DNA from: Cellulomonas fulva
GTDB taxonomy: Bacteria > Actinomycetota > Actinomycetes > Actinomycetales > Cellulomonadaceae
Direction: 5' to 3'
Assembly (NCBI RefSeq): GCF_018531375.1
Contig: NZ_JAHBOH010000001.1
Span: forward strand, 1,674,001 to 1,738,000
Length of the DNA stretch: 64,000 bases
In this document: positions 44,527-53,225 of the stretch, in pieces
How the letters are laid out: each line of letters begins with the position of its first letter
Numbering within the stretch: position 1 is the stretch's first letter
Made by a program: the position numbers and the translations under genes
The notes under the pieces: generated by a model
The model's database searches: none
Seen by the model: only the letters and a program-made list of their open reading frames with translations
What the model was told of the DNA's origin: nothing

Positions 44527-46752
44527 TCAGTCGATCGCCTTGAGCGTGTGCGGTCCCGCGACGAGGGCACCCGCGTCGGTCTCGACCTGGACCCAGACGT
44601 CGAGCTCGTCGCTCGGAAGTCCGTCCCGATCGCACCCGAAGATGTCCCCGTACTCGGAGGGTCGGGGGAGCGTCATCGTCTCGCCCGGTGCGATCGTCAC
44701 CCAGAGCTCTGGCCTGTAGGCGGCGTAGACGAGTCCCCGGCTGACGACGAAGCCGTGTCGCGCCGCTACGAGTCCGACGTAGTTGACCTCGATCGGCTCG
44801 TCGCCGCCGTTCGTGAGTGCGATGGCGCCGTCGACTTGGGCCAGCCGTCCGTCGCGGTCGGGGTTGGCCCACTGCGTGACTTGCAGCGTCACGGCGCCCT
44901 GCGCAGTCGAGGCGGCTCGGTTGGCGAGGTCATCCGTGGTGTCGCCGCACGACGGCCGTGACCAGATGTTGGTCGGAACGAAGCCGTCGTCGCCGACGAC
45001 CGTCAGTGGCCAGGGGCCGCCTGCGGTCGTCCAGGCGGCGCCGGGGTCGGGTCCGTCACCCGTGTGCGGCGTGAAGGTCGTGACGGCCCACAGCTCGTAC
45101 TCACCCGCCGGCAGCGAGCCACCGGGGTGCGCGCCTGCGCATGCCGTCATCAGCGAGTTGGCGTCGAACGTCTGCGACTCGCCAGCGTCGAGGTCCACGT
45201 CGAAGCCGATGTCCTCCGTGGCCTCCAGTCCGCCGACGACGACGCCGTCTCGGGTCACGATCACCTCTGGGTGCCCTGTCGTCGCCCGCACGCGCTCGTC
45301 GGACTCGTTGGTCACGTCGACCCTGAACGACGCGTTCCCGCCGAGCGGATGCTTCGCCGGCGCGGAGTCGGAACGCACGCGGAGCGGGCCCGCGTCCGCC
45401 AGCGTGCGCAACCCGCCGTCCGACGCACCGCACACCAGCGGATCGGGCTGGCCGGCGGCGTCGGGAACGGTGACGTCGACCGGGTCGCTGGTTGCGCGGG
45501 CGATGCTCGGCTCGAGCTCGGGGTCGGTCTCCGGGACCCACCCGATCGTCGTGCTCGCGAGGAGCTGGTAGTCGCCGGGCGGCACGCCGGGCTCACCCGT
45601 GGCGCACGAGATCACGCGCCCCGCGAGGTCCTCGACGATGGGGAACTTCGTGGGCTCAGCGTCGACGGCCGTGCGCGCAGCCTGCTCACGCGTGGCGGCC
45701 TCGTGGTCCTCGAGTACGGCGACGACCGTGCCGTCCTGGACCAGCGCCACCGTCGTCCCGTAGGTCCAGCCGACAGCGGCCCAGACAGCGCCGGGCGAGC
45801 CCGATGCCTCGATGCGGGTGGCCACCGACCACGGTCCGCTCGCGGGCGTCGACGTCGCGTCGATCAGCACGTCGAAGGTCCTCCCGGTGTCGCTGTCGTC
45901 GGCGGTGAGGCTCTCGGTTGTCAGGCCGCACACCGCAGGCAGCGTCGGGGCCGGAGTGGGGCCGGCGGGTGCGGGGCCGTCGACCTCGACCGGCACTGGG
46001 TCACTCGTCGTGCGGGAGACGAAAATACTGCCGCCCTCCGGATAGCTCCAGAACATCGTCTGGGTCGCGACGAGGTCGTAGGTGCCAGCCGTCAGCGGCC
46101 CGGGGGTGCACGGCGCGATCGTTGTGCTGACCTGATCCGTCTGCGGGAAGGGCGCGGTCTCGTAGGCGGCGTTCGGGAACGGGTCCTTGTCCGTGTACGG
46201 CGTCGCCAGGTAGCGGGTCTGCGCCGCGACGACGACCCCGTCGCGGAGGAGCGTCAGCGTGGTGCCGAATCGCGCGCCGGTCGGTGTGCCCGAGACGACG
46301 GGAGCGGGCGTCTCCCCGGCCGACGGCTCGTCGTCTTCATCGATCTGCACTGCCGACGTCGTGCCGAACGTGGTCGAGACGCTCCAGGCGTTGTGCGCGC
46401 CCTGCCGGATCGAGCTCGCGTCGATCTCGAGCCCGGCCGGCACCTCGCCGCCGACGGGCCACGGGTCCGGTCCGCCGTCGTCGGCGGCGAGCTCGTCGTA
46501 GGTCAGGCCGCACAGGCCGGGGGCCGGGCGGTCGTCGGTGGCGGGTGCCGGTGTGGGGGACGGCAGGTTGGGGACGACGAGGGCGGCGCCCGCGACGACG
46601 AGCGCGAGCGCGCCCGCTGCGCCGCCGGTGCGGGCGCGTCGGCGGCGGCGGGACCGGGAGCGGATCAGCTCGACCGGGACCTCGTAGCCCTGGGCCTCGG
46701 GGGAGTGCTCGACGGCGTTCAGCGCGTCCGACAGGGGGTGGCGCTCGGTCAT
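44527..46752 (-). CDS. Large single-pass membrane protein with repeated outside modules (pair 3)
   Basis: A 741-residue partner of the pair 3 sigma factor. Inside tail (MTERHPLSDALNAVEHSPEA) with an Arg cluster, helix GGAAGALALVVAGAALVVPN, then four modules. Two type A modules open with CGLTYDELAADDGG and CGLTTESLTADDSD and close with a Cys, a GDYQLLAST or GTYDLVATQ strand and RATSDPVDV. Two type B modules open with VCGASDGGLRTLAD and SCGDTTDDLANRA; the first ends with TTAGGPWPLTV. Each has one Cys pair. The ATG overlaps the sigma stop. I recognise no known domain; the arrangement suggests a sensor that reads the envelope. Confidence 0.78.
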   Translation of the reverse strand: MTERHPLSDALNAVEHSPEAQGYEVPVELIRSRSRRRRRARTGGAAGALALVVAGAALVVPNLPSPTPAPATDDRPAPGLCGLTYDELAADDGGPDPWPVGGEVPAGLEIDASSIRQGAHNAWSVSTTFGTTSAVQIDEDDEPSAGETPAPVVSGTPTGARFGTTLTLLRDGVVVAAQTRYLATPYTDKDPFPNAAYETAPFPQTDQVSTTIAPCTPGPLTAGTYDLVATQTMFWSYPEGGSIFVSRTTSDPVPVEVDGPAPAGPTPAPTLPAVCGLTTESLTADDSDTGRTFDVLIDATSTPASGPWSVATRIEASGSPGAVWAAVGWTYGTTVALVQDGTVVAVLEDHEAATREQAARTAVDAEPTKFPIVEDLAGRVISCATGEPGVPPGDYQLLASTTIGWVPETDPELEPSIARATSDPVDVTVPDAAGQPDPLVCGASDGGLRTLADAGPLRVRSDSAPAKHPLGGNASFRVDVTNESDERVRATTGHPEVIVTRDGVVVGGLEATEDIGFDVDLDAGESQTFDANSLMTACAGAHPGGSLPAGEYELWAVTTFTPHTGDGPDPGAAWTTAGGPWPLTVVGDDGFVPTNIWSRPSCGDTTDDLANRAASTAQGAVTLQVTQWANPDRDGRLAQVDGAIALTNGGDEPIEVNYVGLVAARHGFVVSRGLVYAAYRPELWVTIAPGETMTLPRPSEYGDIFGCDRDGLPSDELDVWVQVETDAGALVAGPHTLKAID

Positions 46753-47279
46753 GAGAGCGGCCTTCCGGTGAGCGGCACGGACTCGTCCTCGGGGAGAGGG
46801 CCGAGCCGGGCCTCGAGCTTGTGACCGGCGGTGGACAGGTATCTCTTGACGGTGCCGTCGGCCAGGCCCATGCGGGCTGCGACCTCCGGCACGGTCAGGT
46901 CCTCGCACCAGCGCAGCACGGCGGCGGCGCGTTCCTGCGGGGCCAGCGTCGCCAGGGCCGCCTGCACGTCGAGCACGGCTCCGACCGCGGGCGCGGGGTC
47001 CCGCGCGGGCTCGTCGTGCCGCCCCAGCAGGTGCTTGACGCCCGCCCACCGCTGCCGACGACGCGCGTCGTCCAGGAACACCGTGAGGATCGCGCGGCGG
47101 ACGTACGCCTCGGCGTCGTCGGGCGTGAACCCGGTCCGACGACGAGCGAACGTGCGCACCAGCGCCTCCTGCACCAGGTCCTCGGCGGCGTGCCGGTCGC
47201 CCGTGAGCAGGTAGGCGTAGCCGAACAGCGCACGCCCGCGCTCGCGGGCCAGCGTGGTCAGCACGTCGTCGTCCGGCAC
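46749..47279 (-). CDS. SigE-family ECF-like sigma factor (pair 3)
   Basis: A 176-residue sigma factor starting at GTG 47279. Region 2: ALFGYAYLLTGDRHAAEDLV with QEALVRTFARRR; then DAEAYVRRAILTVFLDDARR. Region 4: LAPQERAAAVLRWCEDLTVP and EVAARMGLADGTVKRYLSTA. Closely resembles the pair 4 sigma (shared EAYVRRAILTVFLD and DLTVPEVAA), so pairs 3 and 4 are recent duplicates. The stop overlaps the partner gene (ATGA). Confidence 0.91.
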   Translation of the reverse strand: MPDDDVLTTLARERGRALFGYAYLLTGDRHAAEDLVQEALVRTFARRRTGFTPDDAEAYVRRAILTVFLDDARRRQRWAGVKHLLGRHDEPARDPAPAVGAVLDVQAALATLAPQERAAAVLRWCEDLTVPEVAARMGLADGTVKRYLSTAGHKLEARLGPLPEDESVPLTGRPLS

Positions 47280-47379
47280 AGCACCCCGTCTCGGTCACGA
47301 GGCCGGCGGGTGCCGCCCTCACCAGCCAAGACGACCAACCTGCCGCAATCGTTGTACCCGCCGCCCGCCGCCACGCTTG

Positions 47380-47418
47380 TGAGAGGAACTGGTCGCTCTC
47401 GGTCGCCATTTCCTCTCA
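47380..47418 (-). terminator. Hairpin after the pair 4 membrane protein gene
   Basis: Arms TGAGAGGAA (47380-47388) and TTCCTCTCA (47410-47418), 9 perfect pairs around a 21-base loop, with further pairing outside (CTT/AAG). It lies 8 bases past the stop codon at 47426 and upstream of the pair 3 sigma gene, so it separates the two operons. Confidence 0.6.
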
Positions 47419-47425
47419 GAAGCGG

Positions 47426-49747
47426 TCAGAGGGCGGTGATCTCCAGCGGCCAGGGGCCGGAGACCGCCTGCCACTCGGCGCTCGGGGTGGCGAACTCGTC
47501 GGCGTACGTGAGCGTGACCGGGAGGACCAGCCAGAGCTCGTAGTCGCCGGGGGGCAGCGCGGTGGGGTCCTGGGCGCCGGCGGCGCACGAGCGCAGGCTC
47601 GTCCCGACCTCGATCTCCTCCTCGGCGTCCGCCGCGAGCATCAGGCCCGCGTCCGCGGTGTCGCGTCCGACGATCACGCCGTCCCGGGTCACGACGACCG
47701 TCGGCGCCCCGAGCTCCAGCGGGTTGTGCCCCGTTGTGTCGTTGGCCACCGTGACCGGGAAGGTCAGCGACGATTCCTCGGAGATCGCGTGCGGGCCGGT
47801 CGCGGACACCGTGACCGGCGGCGGGTTTCTGGGAGGATCGGCCAGCGCGCGCAGCTCGTCGTCCGTGGCGCCGCAGCCCAGCGGACCGACGCCCGTCGAC
47901 GTCGGCGTGACCCGGACCTCGACGGGTGTGCTCGTCGCGCGGATCACGCGAAGGTCGTCGAAGGCGACCGGCACGAGCGCGGTCGTGGACGAGACGAGCT
48001 GGTAGTCACCCGGCTCGAGCTCGGTGGCCTGACCCGTGGCGCAGGAGACGAGCGGAGCCTCGAGCTCCGTGGCCAGCGGGAAAGGATGGGGTTCGCCGAC
48101 GACGTCCAGCTGCTGCGCCTCGGCACGGGTCGGTGCGCCGGACGGCGTCTCGAGCACGGCGACAACCACGCCGTCCCGCAGGAGCGCGACGGTCGACCCG
48201 AAGGTCCGGCCGTCTGGCGGTCCCAGGAGCTCGTTGTCCGGACCGGGGATCACGTCGATCTCGGTCGTGAGCCGCCATGGCCCGTCGCTCCCGGGGTCCA
48301 CCGACGTCGCGTCGATCGTCGACCGGGCGGACAACCACTGCTGCTCCCCGGTCGGCTCGGTCGCGTCCGGGTCTGTCTGGCTCGGGACGCCGCCGTCGTC
48401 TGCGGCGAGGTCGGCGAGCGCGAGCCCGCACACCGCCAGCGCGTTGGCCGTGGGTGCCGTGGGCTCGTCGTCCCCATCCGCCGTGGACGTGATCTCGAAG
48501 GCCCACGGACCCCCCGCGGTCGACCACTGTCGCGCGTCGGGCTCTGCCGTGCCCGAGGACCTCTCGGGAGTGAAGGTGATGACACTCCAGAGTTCGTACG
48601 CCCCGGGCGGTAACGGCACGCCGCCCTCGTCTCCCTCGAAGCACGTCTGCAGACCGGACCACGTCTCGAATGAGGCCGTCGAGCCGGGGCCGAGGTGGAC
48701 GTCGTGCGGCGGCTTCAGGATGTCGTACACGGGCTCGTATCCACCGACGACGACTCCGCCCTGCGTGACGAGCGCGAGGGGGTACCACGAGTCGAAGGTC
48801 GCATCGACGCGGTCGGATCCGTCATTCACTACCGTCGTCATGAAGGCGAGCTCGGATCCCGCGGTGACAGCGCCCGGTGCCGTCTCGATGCCGAGCCGGA
48901 GCGGCGTCGGGTTGGTCTGCGGGTCGGCGAGCGCGCGCAGCTCGTCGTCGGTGGCGCCGCACCCGAGCGCGTCGACGGCGGGCGAGTCGGCCGCGACGAG
49001 CACGTCGATCGGCGTGCTCGTCGCGCGTAGGACCCGCGGAGCGGTGGAACCGGCCTCGGCTGCCGTCGTTGACGCGACCAGCTGGTAGGTCCCGGGTGCG
49101 AGCTCCGTGACCTCACCGGTCGCGCACGAGACGGGCGGCGCCTCGATCTCGGTGGTGAGCGGGTACGGCTGGGGAACCGCGTCGACCTGCATCTTCCTCG
49201 CCTCGGCGCGCGGGGGTGCCGGGAACGTGTCGAGGACGGCGACGGTCCGCGACTGCTGGACGAGCGCGACCGTGGTGCCGTAGGTCCACCCCGTCAGACT
49301 TACCGGATCGGTCGACGTCTCGGGCGTCAGATCGGTCTGCACGGTCAGGCGCCACGGGCCGGTGCTCGCCGGCTGCACGCTGTCCTCGAGCACGGTGGTC
49401 GAGGCCTCCAGCCACTCGGCGTCGGCGCCGTCCATCCCGTCGACGGCGTCGACCAGCGGGACGCCGAGGTCGTCGGACGCGAGCTCGTCGGGAGTCATGT
49501 GGCACGCAGCGGGCGCATTCGGGGAGACCGCGTCGACAGCGGGTGGGGCGTCGTGGGACAGGCGGGGGAGGGCGGCGGCCGTGCCGGCGACGACGAGCGC
49601 GACGGCCACGCCGCCCGCGAGCATCCGGCCGGAGCGCTGACGGCGGGCCCGGGCGCGCCGGACCACGGCGTCGAGGTCGGCCACGGGGCGGTTGAGGTCG
49701 GGCGAGTCGCCGAGCGCGTGCAGGCGGCTGTGCAGGTCGTCGTTCAC
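47426..49747 (-). CDS. Large single-pass membrane protein with A-B-A-B outside modules (pair 4)
   Basis: A 773-residue partner of the pair 4 sigma. Inside tail VNDDLHSRLHALGDSPDLNR, Arg-rich junction, helix MLAGGVAVALVVAGTAAALP, then four modules in A-B-A-B order. A modules: CHMTPDELASDDLG to RATSTPIDVLV and CGLALADLAADDGG to RATSTPVEVRV, both with VSCATG, GxYQLVxSTTA and GSTVALLRDG or GTTVALVQQ strands. B modules both open with LGCGATDDELRALADP and close near GPWAFEIT and GPWPLEIT. The GTG start overlaps the sigma stop (GTGA). Paralogue of the pair 3 protein. Function unknown; a signal-reading or scaffold role is inferred. Confidence 0.8.
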   Translation of the reverse strand: MNDDLHSRLHALGDSPDLNRPVADLDAVVRRARARRQRSGRMLAGGVAVALVVAGTAAALPRLSHDAPPAVDAVSPNAPAACHMTPDELASDDLGVPLVDAVDGMDGADAEWLEASTTVLEDSVQPASTGPWRLTVQTDLTPETSTDPVSLTGWTYGTTVALVQQSRTVAVLDTFPAPPRAEARKMQVDAVPQPYPLTTEIEAPPVSCATGEVTELAPGTYQLVASTTAAEAGSTAPRVLRATSTPIDVLVAADSPAVDALGCGATDDELRALADPQTNPTPLRLGIETAPGAVTAGSELAFMTTVVNDGSDRVDATFDSWYPLALVTQGGVVVGGYEPVYDILKPPHDVHLGPGSTASFETWSGLQTCFEGDEGGVPLPPGAYELWSVITFTPERSSGTAEPDARQWSTAGGPWAFEITSTADGDDEPTAPTANALAVCGLALADLAADDGGVPSQTDPDATEPTGEQQWLSARSTIDATSVDPGSDGPWRLTTEIDVIPGPDNELLGPPDGRTFGSTVALLRDGVVVAVLETPSGAPTRAEAQQLDVVGEPHPFPLATELEAPLVSCATGQATELEPGDYQLVSSTTALVPVAFDDLRVIRATSTPVEVRVTPTSTGVGPLGCGATDDELRALADPPRNPPPVTVSATGPHAISEESSLTFPVTVANDTTGHNPLELGAPTVVVTRDGVIVGRDTADAGLMLAADAEEEIEVGTSLRSCAAGAQDPTALPPGDYELWLVLPVTLTYADEFATPSAEWQAVSGPWPLEITAL

Positions 49748-50307
49748 GAGTCCTCCTCGCCCGCGCGGGAGCGGGCAGCCAGCGGCACCACGGGCGCCGC
49801 CTCGTCGTCGTCGGTGCCCAGCGGGCCCAGGACGCTCTCCAGCCGGCGCAGGGCGTCGTGCACGTAGCGCTTGGCGGTGCCGGTCGAGACGTTCATCTGC
49901 GCGGCGACCTCGGGCACGGTGAGGTCGTCGTAGTAGCGCAGCACCACGGCCGCGCGGTGCTGGGGGCCGAGCAGGGACAGGGCCGCGCGCAGGTCGAGCC
50001 GGGTGTCGGCTGGCGGTTCCACGGGGGCCTCGTCGGGCGTCGCGACGACGTGCCGGACGTCGGTGAACCGCCCGTGCCGCCGCCGCTCGTCGAGGAACAC
50101 GGTGAGGATCGCGCGCCGGACGTAGGCCTCGGCGGAGTCGGGCGTGAACCCGCGCCGCAGCCGCCCGAACACACGGACCAGCGCGTCCTGCACCAGGTCC
50201 TGGGCGACCGCGTGGTCCCCGCTGAGCAGGTGCGCGTACGCCACCAGCGCCGGCCCGCGGCGGCGGACCAGGTCGGTGAGCACGTCGTCGGCTCGGCGCG
50301 GCACCAC
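49744..50307 (-). CDS. SigE-family ECF-like sigma factor (pair 4)
   Basis: A 187-residue sigma factor with GTG start at 50307. Region 2: LVAYAHLLSGDHAVAQDLVQ with DALVRVFGRLRR; then AEAYVRRAILTVFLDERRRH. Region 4: LGPQHRAAVVLRYYDDLTVP and EVAAQMNVSTGTAKRYVHDA. The stop overlaps the partner gene by 4 bases. Divergent from hppA across 235 bases, which hold a -10-like element for hppA and room for its own promoter. Confidence 0.91.
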   Translation of the reverse strand: MVPRRADDVLTDLVRRRGPALVAYAHLLSGDHAVAQDLVQDALVRVFGRLRRGFTPDSAEAYVRRAILTVFLDERRRHGRFTDVRHVVATPDEAPVEPPADTRLDLRAALSLLGPQHRAAVVLRYYDDLTVPEVAAQMNVSTGTAKRYVHDALRRLESVLGPLGTDDDEAAPVVPLAARSRAGEEDS

Positions 50308-50462
50308 GTCTCCCTCGTCGTCGGTGGACGCCCGGTGCGCGCCCCCTCACCACCTTGACGTCCGGCGGGTGCCAGAACGTTGCACCCGGTCCGACGAGAG
50401 TGCGACGACGGCGCGCCGCCCGGAGGTCACCGCCCGGTCGCGTGCGTGTCGTTCCCCGTGGC

Positions 50463-50468
50463 TAGACT
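50463..50468 (+). promoter_or_regulatory. -10-like hexamer TAGACT before hppA
   Basis: TAGACT lies 75 bases before the hppA ATG and fits the actinobacterial TANNNT -10 pattern. The -35 position holds no clear TTGACA. GGAGGA stands just before the ATG. Confidence 0.35.
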
Positions 50469-50542
50469 GCCCCGGTCGCGCGGCAACGGGGCCGCGGGCA
50501 CAGGGGCGCGCAGGGGGCGGGCCCCAGGTCCGAGGAGGATGC

Positions 50543-52852
50543 ATGGTCGAGCTCGGTTCCACGAGCCTGACGATCGTCGGGGTCATCGCGGGGCTCGCAG
50601 TCGCCTCGCTCGTCGTCGCGGCGGTGCTGCGGCGGCAGGTGCTCGCGGCGGGCGAGGGCACGGCGTCGATGCAGGAGATCGCCAAGGCGGTGCAGGAGGG
50701 GGCGTCGGCCTACCTCAACCGCCAGTTCCGCACGCTCGCGCTGTTCGCGGTGGTGGTCTGCGCGCTGCTGTTCCTGCTGCCGGGTGACGGCGGCGTCAAG
50801 CTCGGTCGCTCGATCTTCTTCCTGGTGGGCGCCGGCTTCTCCGCGTCGATCGGCTTCCTGGGCATGTGGCTGGCGACGCGGGCGAACCTGCGCGTCGCGG
50901 CGGCCGCGTCGCTGCCCGGTGGCCGCGCCGAGGGCGCGCGGATCGCGTTCCGTACCGGCGGCGTCGTCGGCATGTCCGTGGTGGGCCTGGGCCTGCTCGG
51001 CGCCGCGGCCGTGGTGCTCATCTACCGCGGTGACGCGCCGGCCGTGCTCGAGGGCTTCGGCTTCGGCGCCGCGCTGCTCGCGATGTTCATGCGCGTCGGC
51101 GGCGGCATCTTCACCAAGGCCGCGGACGTCGGTGCGGACCTGGTCGGCAAGGTCGAGCAGGGCATCCCGGAGGACGACCCGCGCAACGCCGCGACCATCG
51201 CGGACAACGTGGGCGACAACGTCGGCGACTGCGCGGGCATGGCCGCGGACCTGTTCGAGTCCTACGCGGTGACGCTGGTCGCCGCGCTGATCCTGGGCAA
51301 GGCCGCGTTCGGCGAGCAGGGTCTGGTGTTCCCGCTGATCGTCACGGCGATCGGTGCGCTGGTCGCCGCGCTCGGTGTCGCGATCACGCGCGTCCGCGGC
51401 ACCGAGAGCGGGCTGGCCGCGATCAACCGCGGCTTCTACATCTCGGCGGTGGTCGGCGTGCTGCTCGCGGCCGTCGCCGCCTTCGTCTACCTGCCGGACA
51501 CGTTCACCGAGCTCACCGGCGGCACCGCCGGCCTCGAGTCCCACGGCGGTGACCCGCGCCTGATCGCGGTCGCCGCCGTCGCCATCGGCGTCGTCCTGGC
51601 CGGCATCATCCTGTGGGTCACCGGGTACTTCACGGGGACGACGAGCAAGCCGACGCTCCACGTCGCGGCGACGACCCGGACGGGCGCGGCCACGGTGGTC
51701 CTCTCCGGCATCGGTGTCGGGTTCGAGTCCGCGGTCTACACCGCGGGCATCATCGCGGCGGCGATCTGCGGTGTCTTCCTCATCGCGGGCGGCTCGGTCG
51801 CGCTGTCGCTGTTCCTCATCGCGCTCGCGGGCTGCGGGCTGCTGACCACGGTCGGCGTGATCGTCGCGATGGACACGTTCGGCCCCGTCTCGGACAACGC
51901 GCAGGGCATCGCGGAGATGTCCGGCGACGTGACCGAGGAGGGCGCGCAGATCCTCACCGACCTCGACGCCGTGGGCAACACGACGAAGGCGGTCACCAAG
52001 GGCATCGCGATCGCGACCGCCGTGCTGGCAGCCACCGCGCTGTTCGGCTCCTACGCGGACGCGGTCAGCAGCAAGCTGGGCGAGATCAGCGGCGGCCCGG
52101 CGAACGACCTGGTCGCCGCGATGATGGAGTACAACATCATCAGTCCGATCACCCTGGTGGGCGTCATCCTGGGCGGCGCGACGGTCTTCCTGTTCTCCGG
52201 CCTGGCTATCGACGCCGTCACCCGGGCCGCCGGCGCGATCGTGTTCGAGGTGCGCCGGCAGTTCCGTGACTTCCCCGGCATCATGACCGGCGAGGTCCGG
52301 CCTGAGTACGGCAAGGTCGTCGACATCTGCACGCGCGACTCGCTGCGCGAGCTCGCCACGCCCGGTCTGCTCGCGGCGTTCGCGCCCATCGCGGTCGGGT
52401 TCGGCCTGGGCATCGGCCCGCTGGCCGGCTTCCTGGCCGGGGCGATCGGCGCCGGTGTCCTCATGGCCGTGTTCCTCGCCAACGCGGGCGGCACCTGGGA
52501 CAACGCGAAGAAGATCATCGAGGACGGCCACTACGGCGGGAAGAACTCCCCGGCGCACGAGGCCGCGATCATCGGTGACACCGTCGGCGACCCGTTCAAG
52601 GACACCGCCGGGCCCGCGATCAACCCGCTGATCAAGGTCATGAACCTCGTCGCCCTGCTCATCGCGCCCGCCGTGGTGGTGGTCTCGGTGGGCGACGACG
52701 CGAACACCGTGCTGCGCTTGAGCATCGCGGTGGTCGCCGCGCTCATCGCGTTCGGCGCGGTCATCGCCAGCCGCCTGCGCGCGGCTCGGGTCGACCGGGA
52801 GAGCGCCGTCGGCGACGCGGTCGAGGAGCCGGACACCGTCCCGGCCTCCTGA
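50543..52852 (+). CDS. hppA: K+-independent membrane proton-pumping pyrophosphatase
   Basis: Hydrolyses pyrophosphate and pumps protons across the membrane, 769 residues with about 16 helices. The catalytic loops are complete: KAADVGADLVGKVEQGIPED, DNVGDNVGDCAGMAADLFES, and GDTVGDPFKDTAGPAINPLI. Lys in GNTTKAVTKG (near residue 478) marks the K+-independent class. The ATG has GGAGGA upstream. A strong terminator follows. Together with ppk1 it links pyrophosphate and polyphosphate use to energy storage. Confidence 0.96.
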   Translation: MVELGSTSLTIVGVIAGLAVASLVVAAVLRRQVLAAGEGTASMQEIAKAVQEGASAYLNRQFRTLALFAVVVCALLFLLPGDGGVKLGRSIFFLVGAGFSASIGFLGMWLATRANLRVAAAASLPGGRAEGARIAFRTGGVVGMSVVGLGLLGAAAVVLIYRGDAPAVLEGFGFGAALLAMFMRVGGGIFTKAADVGADLVGKVEQGIPEDDPRNAATIADNVGDNVGDCAGMAADLFESYAVTLVAALILGKAAFGEQGLVFPLIVTAIGALVAALGVAITRVRGTESGLAAINRGFYISAVVGVLLAAVAAFVYLPDTFTELTGGTAGLESHGGDPRLIAVAAVAIGVVLAGIILWVTGYFTGTTSKPTLHVAATTRTGAATVVLSGIGVGFESAVYTAGIIAAAICGVFLIAGGSVALSLFLIALAGCGLLTTVGVIVAMDTFGPVSDNAQGIAEMSGDVTEEGAQILTDLDAVGNTTKAVTKGIAIATAVLAATALFGSYADAVSSKLGEISGGPANDLVAAMMEYNIISPITLVGVILGGATVFLFSGLAIDAVTRAAGAIVFEVRRQFRDFPGIMTGEVRPEYGKVVDICTRDSLRELATPGLLAAFAPIAVGFGLGIGPLAGFLAGAIGAGVLMAVFLANAGGTWDNAKKIIEDGHYGGKNSPAHEAAIIGDTVGDPFKDTAGPAINPLIKVMNLVALLIAPAVVVVSVGDDANTVLRLSIAVVAALIAFGAVIASRLRAARVDRESAVGDAVEEPDTVPAS

Positions 52853-52885
52853 CCCCCAGCGGGCCACGCCCGCGACCCGCACCGA

Positions 52886-52923
52886 CGACAGGACCCGCGC
52901 CCTCCCCGGCGCGGGTCCTGTCG
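52886..52923 (+). terminator. hppA terminator
   Basis: Perfect 16-base arms CGACAGGACCCGCGCC (52886-52901) and its complement (52908-52923) around a CTCCCC loop, 34 bases after the hppA stop. Confidence 0.82.
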
Positions 52924-53063
52924 CCGTCCCGGCCCGTTCTCCGCCCGCCCAGGCCGCACCCCTCACCGGCTGGGCCCGATCTCCGGTGCGCGCCCGTGGT
53001 CCGGTGCGCCGGCGGGCCGGGTGCGCGCGCGGACGACTGCTGCCGGCGATTCGCTGAGCTCGT

Positions 53064-53106
53064 GGTTGTGCGACACGCCGCGCCGCGTGCGGCGTGTCGC
53101 ACAACC
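53064..53106. repeat. Long intergenic palindrome with 18-base arms
   Basis: Arms GGTTGTGCGACACGCCGC (53064-53081) and its exact complement (53089-53106) with a GCCGCGT loop. It is 160 bases beyond the hppA terminator and 120 before the ThuA-like start, so it is not needed by either gene in an obvious way. Confidence 0.8.
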
Positions 53107-53225
53107 ATCGCTTCACTGAACGACCGCGTCGACGGGCGACGGCGGGACTCGAGCGGGCGCAGGGCGGCGGGCCGGGCACTTGAGCGGCGGGTGCAGGTGG
53201 GCCGGGGGCGGGCGATACTGCGGCG

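Larger units (their letters stand above)
52853..53225. other. Intergenic region after hppA
   Basis: A 373-base gap with the hppA terminator (52886-52923) and a second long palindrome (53064-53106). Between and after them I see no reading frame with protein character; the ATG of the ThuA-like gene follows a weak ribosome-binding site. Confidence 0.6.

Noticed and set aside
37191..50307. Zinc-type anti-sigma factors beside the sigma genes
   Set aside because: None of the four partner proteins shows the HxxxCxxC motif or any Cys in its inside tail.
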